A stretch of DNA of 64,000 nucleotides from Rotaria socialis (Eukaryota > Rotifera > Eurotatoria > Philodinida > Philodinidae): NCBI GenBank assembly GCA_905331475.1, contig CAJNYU010001127.1:1-64000 (forward strand), given 5' to 3'. Within the stretch, counting starts at the first letter, position 1, and each line of letters opens with the position of its first letter. Below are positions 1 through 12,335 of this stretch, piece after piece. The notes under the pieces were generated by a model. The model was given only the letters and a program-made list of their open reading frames with translations. It did no database searches and was not told where the DNA came from. A program made the position numbers and the translations under genes.

Positions 1-2095
1 CTGGCAACAATTACTTTTTACTGAAACTTTTATCAAAAAATATTTCTACTTTTGTTGTTGTTGATATGTTAGATTATTCTTTTAAAACAAATGCAAGTAA
101 TAAAAAAGAGAAGTAATCGAAAATTTTCTTAAATCATTGTAACGAAAATAAAATCTTCTAACATGTATGTGTAAGACCTTCATGTGTATGAAACTGACTT
201 CGTAGCTTAAAGGTTGGAAGAATAAATATCGTTTTGTAGTGTTTTCACGTAAGTGTTCGAAAAGTATAAAAAGGATAGGAAGCATGATTGAAATATAGTA
301 TAAATGAACAAAATCGACTCTCTCCTGGAAAAAGAATAAACGTCATTAGAAATTAAAATGTGAGAAGTCTTGTGCATGTTGGATCTGAATAATCTCTATA
401 TTTCGAACAGAGTAGGTTGTGAAATATTTTTTGTAATCAGTAGCTGTATTGGTTATTGTGATTTCTGATTAGTTTATCGTTATGGATGGATTAGAATCAA
501 GTAAAGTACAAAAAAACAAATCCAATGTTCGAGACCATGGGTATGAGTTTAACTTTTGCTTGATTACTTACGTAAATTATTTTGCATCAATGCATGTTTC
601 AATGTAACATTCATGTGTTTGTAATCTACTATAAACAGAACGACTTTCGTGCATCGTTTGCATTATTTACACTGAATTCTGACACAATTGATCAAATTTC
701 AGTTGTAAATATAATAATGGTGAAACGTTCTCACAAACATTAGTAATAAAAAACAAAAGAAATCTTTTTTTCTTCTGCTTCTGCTTCACAAATAAAGAAA
801 TGAATAGAAATGACTGTCGGTGCGTAATTTGTCAAAAAAAGTGACAATTTTCTGTCACAACAATTACCATCTGGCGCAGTTATATGTGCTAGTAGCGTTT
901 GAATAAGAATTCCTCAGCAAGTGTATTGTATAAGTATTGCATGAAGTGAATTCATCGTCTTCTATAGGTGACCAATAAGTTTTTCGCCGGGTAAAACAAA
1001 GAATAGAGAATATTACAAGATGTTTTCTGTATCTATAGCTTAAATAGTATAGGGTGTGGGCTATGATTCGAATATATGATTCAAGCATTGCGTTTCTTTC
1101 GCTAAAGTCAATGACATACACATGAAGTGACCATTGAGTTTAATATTACAGTGAAAAGAAGTAACTTAATTAATATTCATCTACAATGAAGACAAAAATT
1201 ATTCTTCTTCGAACATAGGTTTATGGAATAGAATCTCACTATATAACAAAACTTTCAATGCAAGGGGGTTAGCTGAATAAAATCAGTTGCAAAGTAAAAG
1301 ATATTTTTGTCACAATTCAAAGAACGAATCAAGCGACAGAACAAACTAAGTTATTTAGAATGAAATATCACGAAATAATTTATCATAACACTACTACTGA
1401 ATTTAAAAAAATGCGATTCGATGAATTTGAGGGATTACTTAATATAGATTCATACAATACAATGGATTATCAATAGATCTTTGTGAAATTCAAATGAATT
1501 TTCATTTTCGTCACAATTGTTTATTCTTATGTGGAGTTTATTCCAAGGGGGAAAAACTCATTCCGAGCCTTTCGAATGAATGGGAATCCCTGAGTGAGTT
1601 TTACATCGTTGGAAACTTCTCTTTAATTTCTTTGAACAAAAAAATCGATTCTCTTTGATTTGATCACGGTTAGTTCTAAGAAGTGGTCAACATTTGCCAT
1701 GAGAGCAAAAGAAAACGACGAATCTATACATCAAAAGTTTGTTGTTATTTACAAGAAAAATAAAGAAAAAACAAACTAATATAATGAGCCTACTCGCATG
1801 AGGATAAAAAGACATTCTATAATATTACTTCGTTTGATCAGTCAATAAAAATAATCGCACGAAAGTTCACGAAATTTTATAAAATACATCAATATGGAAT
1901 TCATGTCATTGAAATTCGTCTGAACCACTTCGAAAGGAAGTGTGCCTTGAGCAATTGAAATTTAAATCAGCACTAAAAAAATGTTGATTACAACAATAAC
2001 AACAAAAAGATTTTGGCATTTTATTGTAAGATATAAGCAAAAAAATAGTAAATAACAGGTTTCATATAAAAAAATGACATAAAATAAATAATTCT
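1..2095. other. intergenic, no gene recognised
   Basis: AT-rich sequence with only short open frames that have no recognisable domain, no composition bias and no supporting splice pattern. A weak short inverted repeat lies near 1553-1608 (AAAACTCA against TGAGTTTT). I see nothing else that can be supported. Confidence 0.5.
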
Positions 2096-3166
2096 CTATT
2101 GTGCAGAATTTTCATTTAAATATGTGATGGCATCTTGTAATGCCTGATTCTTTCTTTGCTGTTCTTCAATTTGTTTTTCATATTCATTTTTATTTTTCTC
2201 ATTTTTCTCGACAAGTTCTTCAATATGTTGCTTTAATTCATCATTTAAATTGCAGAATTGAATAAAATTTTGATTCAGATCATTATGTTTATTTTCAAAT
2301 TCGTGTAAATTTTCTTTTGCTTTGCTTAAGTTTTGATTGCCTAAACCAATATTTTTATGCATATTATATTTAATTAAAGCAATTTGTGTTTTATATAAAA
2401 TCTTTAGTGGTTGTATAAAATCGATAAAATTTCGGAATATAGGATACCATCGTTTTACTTGATGACCATTTCGTTCATCAATAAAACGATATTGTGATAA
2501 ACTAGAAATATATTCGGGTGCCATATATTTATGAACAGAAAGTAATTGTCCATTTAAATAATGTGGCGTATCGAGCAGAACACGATCAGTAGAATCGAAA
2601 TCTTCAAATGTGATGAAACAAATACCAGCACTATCCTCTTCTTCAAGCATTTTTATATCAATAATCTTTCCATATTCACTAAAATATGCTTGAATATTTG
2701 TATCAGTGAAGAATGGATCTATTGGATAGAGAAAAAATATATGGTAATTTCAATTAATTATTATTCTATGCATCATTTACCTGATAAAACTATTCGAATG
2801 ACAATATCCTTTGATGACATAAGTCTTTCAGATTTAGTTATAGTATCTGGTAATAGACGTTTTATTGTAATACCATGATTATTAGTAATTTGTACTCTTT
2901 TAGCCATACAACGGTCTACACACGCTGAATCAGTAAATGTAATAAAAGCAAACGACTTTCCTATTCAAATTAGTAAACATATAATAAAGTCTTAAAAATA
3001 ATTTACCTTGGAACATTGTTTCACTGTATGCCATGATGTCACAATCAACAATATATTGTTCATCATTTTCACTGGCATGTTTATTGAAATAGGCACGTAA
3101 TTTTTCGTTTGACCATATTTGATTATCAAGAAGACCAACGAATAGTTGTCGACGTTTTATTGACAT
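2096..3166 (-). CDS. tandem-RRM RNA-binding protein with C-terminal coiled coil (hnRNP A/B-like)
   Basis: Three exons are read on the minus strand: 3166-3007, 2960-2781 and 2718-2096, giving about 320 aa with all phases agreeing. RRM1 opens with an RNP2-like strand (RQLFVGLL) and has an RNP1-like strand (KSFAFITF) across the first splice. RRM2 follows with VIRIVLS and an RNP1-like ICFITFED, ending NGQLLSVHKY. The spacing and residues such as CVDRCMAKR resemble hnRNP A/B or DAZAP-type tandem RRMs, which bind single-stranded RNA in splicing or mRNA fate. Instead of a Gly-rich tail, the last 80 or so residues are charged and heptad-like (IEELVEKNEKNKNEYEKQ), suggesting a coiled coil and self-association. 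The start ATG at 3166 lies 4 nt after a pyrimidine-rich AG. RNA target and cellular role cannot be read from the sequence. Confidence 0.72.
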
Positions 3167-4345
3167 CAATCTAGAATGAATACAAGCTATAATTAATTGG
3201 TTTCCTTCATTTTATTCTAATATATATATATATATACGTATATGCAGTTACTAAAACATACAATTTATAGAAAAAATATGAATCAAAGTTGCAAATAATG
3301 ATTTTCTATGCATGCATTATATTTATCAGATTTATTTATGAATCATTTTATTAAATTTTACATTATTCTAAAGAAAAAATATAGTCTGCGAAGAATGTAC
3401 ACTAGTTTGACTATTTTTCAATGACCTTTAAATGGAACAAGATAATATGCATAAACTGTAGAAAAAAATTGATTAATTCTATTTTATTACTTAACAACAA
3501 TGATCAGTTACATAAATAATTAGATCTTCAATATTTCTATAGACTTAAATAAAAGATAGTTGTGATTGATTATTGATCAAAGTTTCGCAAGATAAAGAAA
3601 AGCATTTCACAACTGGTGTATTCTGCATTGATTCATACCATTTGACCAAATAAAATATTTATCAATAGGCAATGACTCCATTATTTTGAAAGGCTATCGA
3701 GAGATTCATTTTTATATTCGGCTATTGATGAAATATTCGTATTTCAATTTATTTGATTCAAGACCATTTCTTTAAATGTTTTCAAGTAATTAAATGAAAA
3801 TAAGTTTTTATTTGTTCGCAATTTTCTTTTTCAAACAACATTTATATAATAAAAATAAGTAAATTCTAGATATTAGCTATTCAAATTCATTTCTAATGCA
3901 AAGAAGAACATCAAAAATAATCTTTTATAAATACACAACAAAAGAGACAACGAGCATTAGTAAGTACTGTTTATCGTATAGAGAATAAATATATTATGAA
4001 AGACAATGGGCAGATTAAACTAACCAGAAATTGGTGTGTGAATGACAAGTTGATTAACTTTTCAATCAAAAAACAAGATCATATGATAGTTAAAATTTCT
4101 ATTTTTATTTTGTTACTTACCATTATTCAAATGCTCAATTAAGTAGTTTATCTTCATCATTTACTAGTTAAATACAAAGTCACTATTGAATTGACGTTAA
4201 TCAAAAATATTTACACTTTTTAAATGCCATTGAAGACATTTTTGTAGACCAGAAATCAATTGCTAATGAAAACGAAGATTCAAAATTTCAATATTAATTA
4301 AAATATTATTCATTTTATATTTAAAATGAAGACATTGGAATATAC
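3167..4345. other. intergenic between two minus-strand genes
   Basis: AT-rich, with a TA microsatellite near 3220-3240. Donor-like sites near 4131 and 4350 leave open the possibility that the coiled-coil gene upstream has further 3' exons here, but I could not build a consistent frame. Confidence 0.4.
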
Positions 4346-5554
4346 TCACTCATTGAGAAGAGTTGATTTACTTTGTGAACACTTGCAATCATCTATTTTT
4401 TTTCGTAATTTATCAAGATCGGACTGAAAGTCGTTTAACAGAACGGATTTCTTCTCAAATATATACATTTTTCTATTAATTAATGAATTTGAAAAATAAA
4501 ATCCTACTTTATCGGATGATTTATGTACAAGAAAAGTTAATTTTTCTAAACGTTGTATTAAATATTCTATTTGAATATTTTGATTAAAACTTTTAATTTC
4601 ATTCTTAAAAAAAGAAAAAAAATTCTTTTTTGTTTCATATTAAAAAAAATGATTTACTCGAATAGAATTGAATTGTTCATTCCATCGAGCAACACTTTTG
4701 TTCATCATAGTTCCTAATCTGATTTCTGTTTCCAAATTCTATTAAAAGACAAATTCTTTATAAAATTAAGAAAAAAAAACAAATAAATTTTCACATCGAA
4801 TTCATTGATATTTTCATTAGAGTGTATTGATTTGTCCTTAATTTTCGGCTGATTCGTTGAAAAAACGTCATTCTTAATATTTAGTAACATCTAAGTAGAA
4901 ATTTTTTATTAAAAAACAAATAAATAGAGTATTTTAATTACTTGAGCATTTAATTTTTGTAATTGATTATACACAAATGAAATATTCCAATTTTCAAGAA
5001 AATTAAGACGAGTCTTTATTTGTTCAATAACTGTTAAACTATTGTTCATTTGCGTATTTGAAAATTTCGTTTCAACTGCAAAACAAAAGAATAGAGATAA
5101 AATTAAATGAAAATATAAGATAATTTACTTTCATCTAGACGTGATGAAAGATTTTGGACTTCATTTTTCAATTGAAAATTTGCATAAGTCAAACCAAAAC
5201 TGTGTAAAAGAAGGAATATCAACGTTGATTAATCGTATCGTAAAATACAATTACCAAACAATTATAAAAATGCCAAGAAGAATAAAAGAAAGTATGTTTT
5301 GTGAATATTTCCAACAACGACGATACCGAGATGAATGTCTATATCGGCAAGATAAATAACAATTTTCAAGAAGAACTTTAGTAAACTTACACTTTAGTAG
5401 TTGACATATTTCGATGAGGTATAAATAATTCATCTTCAGAACTTCGCAGTACATCATTTGAAGTACTTCTTGTTAACTTAAATCTTATTAAAGAATTAAA
5501 TTCTTTACGCTTTCTCATCTTTTTAGTTGGATTACGTGAAATAATCGATGACAT
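4346..5554 (-). CDS. small coiled-coil protein of unknown function, six exons
   Basis: I do not recognise this family. Reading the minus strand from the ATG at 5554, six short exons (roughly 5554-5391, 5199-5130, 5077-4943, 4890-4790, 4739-4671 and 4603-4346) join in frame at GT-AG borders. They give about 265 aa ending STLLNE and a TGA at 4348-4346. The N-terminus is basic (NPTKKMRKRKEF). The rest is polar and helical with heptad-like stretches (FQLKNEVQNLSSRLDE; LEKLTFLVHKSSDK; LNDFQSDLDKLRKKIDDC). The stop codon overlaps a good donor (GTGAGT), so an alternative longer form is possible. The ATG is 8 nt downstream of a T-rich AG. It shares strand with the RRM gene about 1.2 kb downstream, but nothing shows they are one gene. 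Confidence 0.45.
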
Positions 5555-6037
5555 ACCAATTTCTAAATTAGTAAAAATATTATTCAGTTGATTAACTCCC
5601 TTTTTAAAAATAATTTACATTTGAGTATGGTTGATAAACATCAAAATATTATTTTTGATAACTATTGGAATATTCTAATGGGTAATTATTGCGAAAATAG
5701 TCGTGAGAAACAAGTTTAATGAGGAGATTTATTTATTAGAAGATCTTACGTAAACGAAAATATCAATGCAAAATAATTTAATGTTTGTGCGACATAATTC
5801 AGGTATCTGTTACAAGATCAATTTGAAATTTTAGAAAACTTTTTATGAAAAAAATTAACAATGCGTGAGTGACTCATAATGCTGCATTATTTATGATTCA
5901 TTATTATTATTATTCCTTTCCTTTCCCAATCATAGCATCTGTAATCGTTGATACGAATGTTCTGCTAGAGGACGTTAGATATCAGGCAAGATGAATGTTT
6001 CTTTGAGCTAATGCGAGTATACTCTTGTGAATAAAAC
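5555..6037. other. intergenic, no gene recognised
   Basis: AT-rich spacer up to the TA-flanked repeat element; a short ATT repeat lies near 5900. No coding signal seen. Confidence 0.5.
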
Positions 6038-6039
6038 TA

Positions 6040-6511
6040 CCCTAGTCAACTCTCCCTAGAAGAATCCCCAGGGAGTCCCCTGACAAATCCCCGGGGACTC
6101 ACGACAGGGAGTCCCTAGGGATTTCGTTCTTTTGCGGGGACTCCCTGGGAACTCCCCGGGGAGTTATCTGGTCAAAATCGATGAAATATCTAATTACTAA
6201 TAAATTCTTCTTAATTTTTTAAAAATTAAAAAAATTAAAAAGTTTTTTTTTATTTTAAAAAATTNGGATTTCGTTCTTTTGCGGGGACTCCCCGGGGCGT
6301 TATCTGGTCAAAATCGATGAAATATCTAATTACTAATAAATTCTTCTTAATTTTTTAAAAATTAAAAAAATTAAAAAGTTTTTTTTTATTTTAAAAAATT
6401 TCATCAATTGTCCCCAGAGAAATCCCCGGGGACTCACGACATGGACTCCCCAGGGATTTCGTTATTTTGTGGGGACTCCCCGGGGAATCGTTGGGGGAGA
6501 GTCGATTAGGG
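6040..6511. mobile_element. MITE with CCCTA(G/A)TC termini and TA target duplication
   Basis: Terminal inverted repeats begin CCCTAGTCAACTCTCCC at 6040 and match, with two or three changes, the reverse complement of the end at 6511. The element is flanked on both sides by TA (6038-6039 and 6512-6513), as for Tc1/mariner-type insertions. The inside is a string of GC-rich palindromic blocks around CCCCGGGG or CCCTGGG, plus an AT-rich core. About 140 bp of the inside is present twice in direct order, at 6115-6264 and from 6266, separated by one N at 6265. No transposase frame is present, so it is non-autonomous. Confidence 0.72.
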
Positions 6512-6748
6512 TATGAAACAATAGTAAAAACCTAAACTGCATGAAAGTTTACAAATAGGACTATTTGAATCATGCATCGAATACGGAAAAAGTAAATGAA
6601 TCAGATAAATGCAATGTATTTAAAATTTTATTTATTAAATCCTATCAAAAATATATAACGTATAAAGCAAGGAGGTGGGTGTGGATGAGAGGTGACATGC
6701 TGTTAGTGTTAGTGATATAACTTACTAACACTAAACGAAGATTAAAAT

Positions 6749-7088
6749 GTTCTTCTAGTCTAACTGGTTCCCAGGTCGAACATTCCGGCTACCGGATCCC
6801 GTAGGATACTCCAGGAAATATGCGGGAAAGTCATAATATCCTGCAGGAAAACACGGTAAATTGCTGGGACATTGAAGCAGTATTACGATAAAAAATACGG
6901 CCGGACTTTTCCGGCAGGAATTGATCAGAAATCACTGGAAAAAATGCGAAAATTTTCCAGCCGGAATACTGCTTCCACAAAATCAACGGAACCATCCGGA
7001 ACCGGTCGTTTCCAGGCCGGACTGTTCGACCTGGGTTAGGGCATCTACCCGGATAGCGGAAGATGTGGGTACGAGTCCCACGAAGTTC
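6749..7088 (+). pseudogene. tRNA-like sequence split in its D-loop by a MITE
   Basis: With the element at 6770-7035 and one TT copy removed, the flanks fold as a tRNA cloverleaf. The acceptor arm is GTTCTTC with GAAGTTC (5 of 7 pairs). The D-arm is GTCT/GGGC with loop AACTGGTTA. The anticodon arm is TCTAC/GCGGA with one mismatch and loop CCGGATA. The T-arm is perfect, GTGGG-TACGAGT-CCCAC. The anticodon loop lacks U33 and the T-loop departs from TTC, so this is a degenerate tRNA or a tRNA-derived SINE head rather than a working gene. I would not assign an isotype. Confidence 0.5.
6770..7035. mobile_element. 266-bp GC-rich foldback MITE
   Basis: The 20-bp terminal inverted repeats CCCAGGTCGAACATTCCGGC and the reverse complement of the right end differ at a single base. 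A second inverted pair (GAAGCAGTATT near 6874, AATACTGCTTC near 6965) lies inside. A TT doublet is found at both junctions (6768-6769 and 7036-7037) and may be a 2-bp target duplication. Its GC content is clearly above the surroundings. There is no transposase. Confidence 0.65.
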
Positions 7089-8570
7089 ACTTTTTCTTCG
7101 TTCTGTCACATAACATCAGTGATACTGCTTGTCTCTTTCGCTCTTAATATATCTCTCTTTCATTCCTTATATATCCTTTTCATTCTATACATATTAGAGC
7201 AAGCACAGGCGAGTATAAGTCTGTTCTTTACTCTAATTCACTTTCATATTTACATTCACATTTAATTGATCAGTACCGAAAAGTTCAGTAAGTGTGGCTA
7301 TCAACTTAAATAAGTACGAATTCGTTGATTAGATCAACAATGTTAACAAGAAGATCTGCAAAATATGACGAAAATGTCAAAAAATAAAATAAAATAAAGA
7401 TTCACTAGAACAACATTGGAAACTGGATAATTACACAAGACTTGAATAGCAATCTCAAAATAAACATCATATACACGGTGTGATCATCGACATAAAGAAG
7501 ATAATTGAAGCAAGACAAGTGCAATAATACAACGAAATTAGCATAGAATTTGAAACGATGATCAAACAACATGATTCAGTAATGACTTCCGAAATGATTA
7601 AAAGATTGAGACGTGGATACTTCCATGTTGAAAATCATTCCATTGAAAAGGAGGACGTTGATCTTGTCTTGACTTCACAAGAAAGACTAGTGCCTGTGAA
7701 AAGAATACTTTAACACTTTCATGAAGACAAATCTATGTCTTTCTTAGCTACATTAAAAAATGAAATAAATAACAAATGACAAGATGTCAAATATTAACAC
7801 CATATTTAGTGATGTATTCGAAGGTAATGGCTCTCATATAGTCTGAGTGCAATATTTCTTTGCACCACTATCCAAATTCCTTCTTTTCAAATATTGATAA
7901 TTGTTTTTCGCTAATGTTCACTGAAGAAGCGAAGACAGTAACACTAAGTGGTGACTGTTAACACTGGCACATTGAGTATAATTTTTTAGAAGAATATTCG
8001 AAATATCCATCCAACACTATATATTTTACAATTTTTAGCCATTTCTCAAAATATCAACATGCATAGTTTAATCGATAATAAATGAATGTGAGTGAATATT
8101 TATTATGTTATATGGTCAATACTTTCATACACAACACCCAGAATTAAGCATGGTGTTACACGACTATCCTATTTCATTGGGCTTACCCATGTAGCCGATT
8201 TTACGAAATAATTGACATTGCAATGCATTATTTTCCTATAGAGATGCAGTGGATGCAATTATATGATAATGCATGGTTATATCATTGCATTGCATTGCAA
8301 TGCGTTATGTGCAAATAATTCATTATAATGCATTGAAAACTTCATATTTGGCATTTGCTACACAAGATCTATATAATCCTATTAAATCGATATCCTAATA
8401 ACGATAATTGTATCTCTGTGGTTCTGCACATCTATTCCCTTAAATTAATCCTTTAACCTTAACATATTAACTTATCTATCCCCTTGACCTTATAATCTAT
8501 CTCTCTAACTTAATTTAACCCATTAACTTTCAACAACCCTCATATATATATATCCCATAACGTATCATTT
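7089..8570. other. intergenic with ATGCA/TGCAAT low-complexity block
   Basis: No gene recognised. From about 8215 to 8335 the sequence is dense in overlapping ATGCA and TGCAAT words (for example CATTGCATTGCATTGCAATG), a locally palindromic low-complexity block. From 8400 to 8540 one strand is rich in CCTTAACY-like pyrimidine runs. Confidence 0.5.
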
Positions 8571-8830
8571 GGATCATATCGATAAGAATCTAAAACTAAG
8601 ACAATTAATGAATAAATATGTTTATTATTATTATTAAATTCGAACTTACCGTTTCGACCGTAATCGATATCAACCTAAAACACAGAAAAAAGAAATAGAA
8701 ATAATTTTAATATTGAACTGTGACTTACCAGTTCGATCAGATCGATAAGAGCCTAAAACAAAAGGCAATGAATAAATAACTTATTATTATTGAATTCACT
8801 CTTACCATTTTAATCATGTCGCATTGTAGT
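8571..8830 (-). repeat. tandem microexon-like units (acceptor, ~24-nt block, donor)
   Basis: On the minus strand three related blocks recur at about 78-85 bp spacing. Each is preceded by a TTTTAG acceptor (acceptor edges at 8589, 8674 and 8752) and shares the core ATCGAT. Two end exactly at a GTAAG donor: 8752-8729 is 24 nt and 8674-8650 is 25 nt. The third (from 8589) has lost a clean donor. A further GTAAG donor at 8805 lies upstream. The A/T-rich spacers would be introns of about 50-60 nt. These could be microexons of an unrecognised gene, or a tandemly duplicated exon-intron fragment; no longer coding exon was found beside them. Confidence 0.35.
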
Positions 8831-9232
8831 CGAAACCGAGAACCGTTCAAGATAGCATAGATGACATAAGGCTGTTTCAATAGCATGAAAATATTTTCAA
8901 CTTTGGAAAATAAACTAATTCATGTACGAATGATTCTTGATCGAATCGGTTATAGTTGATACTGTGAGCCGTTTCAGTTTACTAGATACATCCGAAACTG
9001 AGCAATGACGAAGAGGGAGAACTTCTTTTAAGAGGTTTGAACACTGTGATCTCTTTTATTCTACAGAATATTCTAAAAGCATTTAAAATTCTAATACCCT
9101 TTCGCTACATCAAATAGAAACTCGAGATCGGATTTTGGTTCATTAGTGCACATTTTCGAGATTCAGTAAACTCGGAAAATCTTCAGCTTGTGTGGGGAAA
9201 TATTTTGGAAACTGAAATGGTTATCTGATATA

Positions 9233-10139
9233 CAGTAGGGTGCAAAAAAATTACTGCTGCCCTTGAGCGTTTTTTCGAGCCATTTCTCTGAAGAACATGA
9301 ACGGATTCTTCTGAAACGTTTATCGTCCGTCAAGGCTGTGCTATCGATTGCAGTGAGAGAGATACTGCTTAAAAAAGTACTATCGTTCGATACGGCGAGA
9401 GACATCGTGATTCGAGTGCCCACAATTTTCTAGAATATCAAGCGGTTATCTTACAGTACCGCGACTAGGGCGATCGTTAAACTGCGAAAATCTTTCTCTT
9501 AAACAAGGTCTCTACCCATAGTATCTAACGAAATGCAAATGACTTCCAACCATACGGCATCTTAGAAACAAACGGAAGATCACAATATGTAGAACTCCCA
9601 GCACAAAAAGCGCCCCCACCCTATTGTCGCACTATCTCAATAATGACTTTTCCAATCGACTTGAAATTTTCAGAGTAGATAGATTTTTGCTAGTAGATAA
9701 CATGTTGTTGCAAGTAAAAAATTATCAAAATTCATCTTCAGCGTCAAATAGAGGTTTCAAGTTGAGAAGGTAGTGATGCGTTTCTTTCCCGGCCTTAAAA
9801 GCCGAGAAGACGTCGTATCGAGCTGAAACTTCGCCTACAAGATCTTGACGTAAAACGGAATTCATGGGTTCTCTTACTTTTCTCTAAACAAATCCTTTAG
9901 ACTAGAGCACAATCCATGTACGTAGCCAAAACAAACCTAAGTTATTTTAGTGCATCGATGAAGCTATAGTGAATTTTTCTTTTTTTGGCTGAGGAAAAGA
10001 GCGCTAGCTTGATTATTATACTTGTATACTCTGTTGTATGTATAATTTATATATATATATATATAACCTTGCGATATTCGTCGTGTTCAATGAGGTAACT
10101 TTATCAAATACTACCAGCAAATTTTTTTGCACCCTACTG
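9233..10139. mobile_element. non-autonomous mariner-like element, 907 bp
   Basis: Perfect 20-bp terminal inverted repeats (CAGTAGGGTGCAAAAAAATT) lie at 9233-9252 and, inverted, at 10120-10139. Both ends abut a TA dinucleotide (9231-9232, 10140-10141). TA duplication with CAGT-type ends is the pattern of the Tc1/mariner superfamily. No transposase-like frame is visible, so the element would need a partner in trans. The body is less AT-rich than its flanks, and an AT microsatellite lies near 10050. Confidence 0.78.
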
Positions 10140-10141
10140 TA

Positions 10142-10923
10142 TCTCATTAGATTTTGACTCAAGTATTCAACACTGTAGTTTCCTTGAATTCCCTAGTAAT
10201 TTCTAACAATACGATTAGGTTTCCATTATGGGAGAAGATGGATTCGAAAAATACTCTGAGCGCTGTGACTCAAGTTAGATTTATTAGTTCTTTAAGTTGC
10301 GCGACTCTTATTGAAAAGTGCCTGATTCACAGAAAGCTGGGTTAAATCAAACATTTACTTGTCAGATCCCTTTTTCAATATCTCTTTTACGAAAATGGTG
10401 AATTTTCTACCTTAAAAACTATTACTCTAAATAATGGGTGATTTTTCCATTATCGGCTAGATGGGTACTTACTTTTCAATATTTTTAATTACAATAAAGT
10501 TTTGATATCTTTAATTCATTTCGGTAATCGTTACCGTAAGATTACATCAAAACTAAATATGATAATGCTTAAATATTACTAACTAAAGTCAGTATGACAA
10601 AGACTAGGTTTTAAAAGACGTAGTGATTATATCAATGATAATACGAATCATTTATTCTTATCTATTATGTTATTTATTGATAAATAGATATATTGATCTT
10701 ATGAGTTGTATATAAAAACAACAATATATCAAACTTCGTTTCATAAATCATGTTAATAAAATTCAGAAAAATAAAAAAAGCAAAAGAATTTAAAACAAAC
10801 ATTCTTTTACAGTTATAAATTGGTTATTGTCAAAGTGCCAATATGAATATTTCATAAATAACCATTTTTGAACGATTGTATTACATACGGTTGTGAAAAT
10901 AAGAGAAATTTTAATTTTAATAT
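10142..10923. other. intergenic, no gene recognised
   Basis: AT-rich spacer between the mariner-like element and the 3' end of the F-box gene. An open frame at 10154-10345 has no recognisable feature. Confidence 0.5.
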
Positions 10924-12335
10924 TCATCCAAACAATTCGCCCATATCTTCTGGATTAATAATGTGTGTTGGACTATCAGTGATAAGAAGTTTACTTGCAC
11001 CAGATTTTTTCAAGTGTGGATGTAACTGATAAATTTCTTCAATTGTGTCTTCGCTAAGTGCAACATCAACATGAAGTGATTGTAAATGAACACATTTATA
11101 CGCTAAATACATAACAGCTTGATTAAATGCTGGCGTTCGTGTCATTGCAGCCCATTGCCCAGACGTATGAACATAAACATGTTCTAAAGTATCACCAAAA
11201 CTGTTTGCTGCTAAACAAAGTTCATCAGCTACTGGAATTGGTGTATTAATAATTAATGTTTGCACCTAAGTAGAAAGAAGAACAAAACTCATCGTTTTTA
11301 TCTTCAAGCTTTTAAACATACTTGTAATTGTAAATCAGGTTTCATATAAGCTCGAATGCGATGGAGCGGCGTTGTTATACCAAAGTTCAATGTCACTTTT
11401 AAATGAGGATATTTTTCATGTAATTTTTGCCATAATTTTGCATCGATTTCGTCTGAAAATTTTTCTTCTCGTCTTATTCTTATACCTAAATGTTTGATAT
11501 TTGATTTTCTAAATATTTGTTGTTCATCATCATTCCCACTCAGCATTATAATAAATTCATCTGATAATGATATCATATCAACCCATAAATCTTCAAGTTC
11601 GTCAAGAGTATCAATTATTTTTAAAATACAAAATTGACTCAATCTACAAACTAGACATTGATCTTGTAGATTTAATTTACGTAAATATGGATTATTTTTA
11701 GTCAATATTAAAACTGTATCATCATCTAATGATATCATAAGGCCAGATAAATCACATGAAACAAGAGATTCACGACGATTTTTCGAAGAATCGTATTGAA
11801 AAAATGTTCGTAATGCTTGAGTTATATCCAAAGATGGCATTAGTAACGGATTATGACTAATAAATCGTAAACGAAAGGAACGAATTTGTCTACCCTGTGG
11901 ACATTGCTCAGGGCCAAAAAGTGTTAAAAGTTGACAAAGAACATAACGACATGAAGGATCATGTTGTTCAACATCAATATATAAATATTTAATATTCGTA
12001 CGAAATCGTTTTAAATATTGTTGAATATATCCATATGGTCTTGGATCAATAGGTTTCACATTTTTCTGGTGATCTTGAGTTTGCCGTGTCCATCGTGGTA
12101 AAACACGACCAAGTCGTGTTTGATTTGGATTAATTAGATCTTCAACAAGTGCATGCAATTTTATCACACAACTAAATGCAAGTTGATGAGAATTTCGTAA
12201 AATATTATACCATAATTTACATGTTTCTTCTAAAGCAGGTCGTTCATCGATTGATAAATGAGAAAATATTTGAACTAAGATGAGCTCAGGAAAGTCATTT
12301 ATTGGACAATGTTCTATCTCATCTGATGATGCCAT
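10924..12335 (-). CDS. F-box protein
   Basis: Two exons, 12335-11322 and 11265-10924, join in frame (CAA then GTG) across a 56-bp intron to give 451 aa. Residues about 10-50 form an F-box (NDFPELILVQIFSHLSIDER, then LEETCKLWYNIL), the Skp1-binding motif of SCF ubiquitin ligases. The remainder has scattered leucine-rich, repeat-like segments (LRKLNLQDQCLV; IKHLGIRIR; LQSLHVDVAL) of the kind seen in FBXL substrate-binding arrays, but too diverged to count. The likely role is a substrate adaptor in the ubiquitin system. A strong pyrimidine tract ending in AG lies 29 nt upstream of the ATG, compatible with a trans-splice site. F-box genes expand in many invertebrates, so no one-to-one ortholog is claimed. 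Confidence 0.82.

Noticed and set aside
864-1121. 85-codon minus-strand frame near the window start
   Set aside because: No domain, no splice partners and no acceptor or start context; likely chance in AT-rich DNA.
6831-7265. Open frames on both strands over the GC-rich foldback MITE
   Set aside because: They fall across the inverted ends and the tRNA-like flank, have no domain, and are explained by the element's GC-rich composition.
8215-8340. Repeated ATGCA/TGCAAT words considered as a CRISPR-like or regulatory array
   Set aside because: No constant unit, spacer or period; it is low-complexity overlap of palindromic words in a eukaryotic genome.
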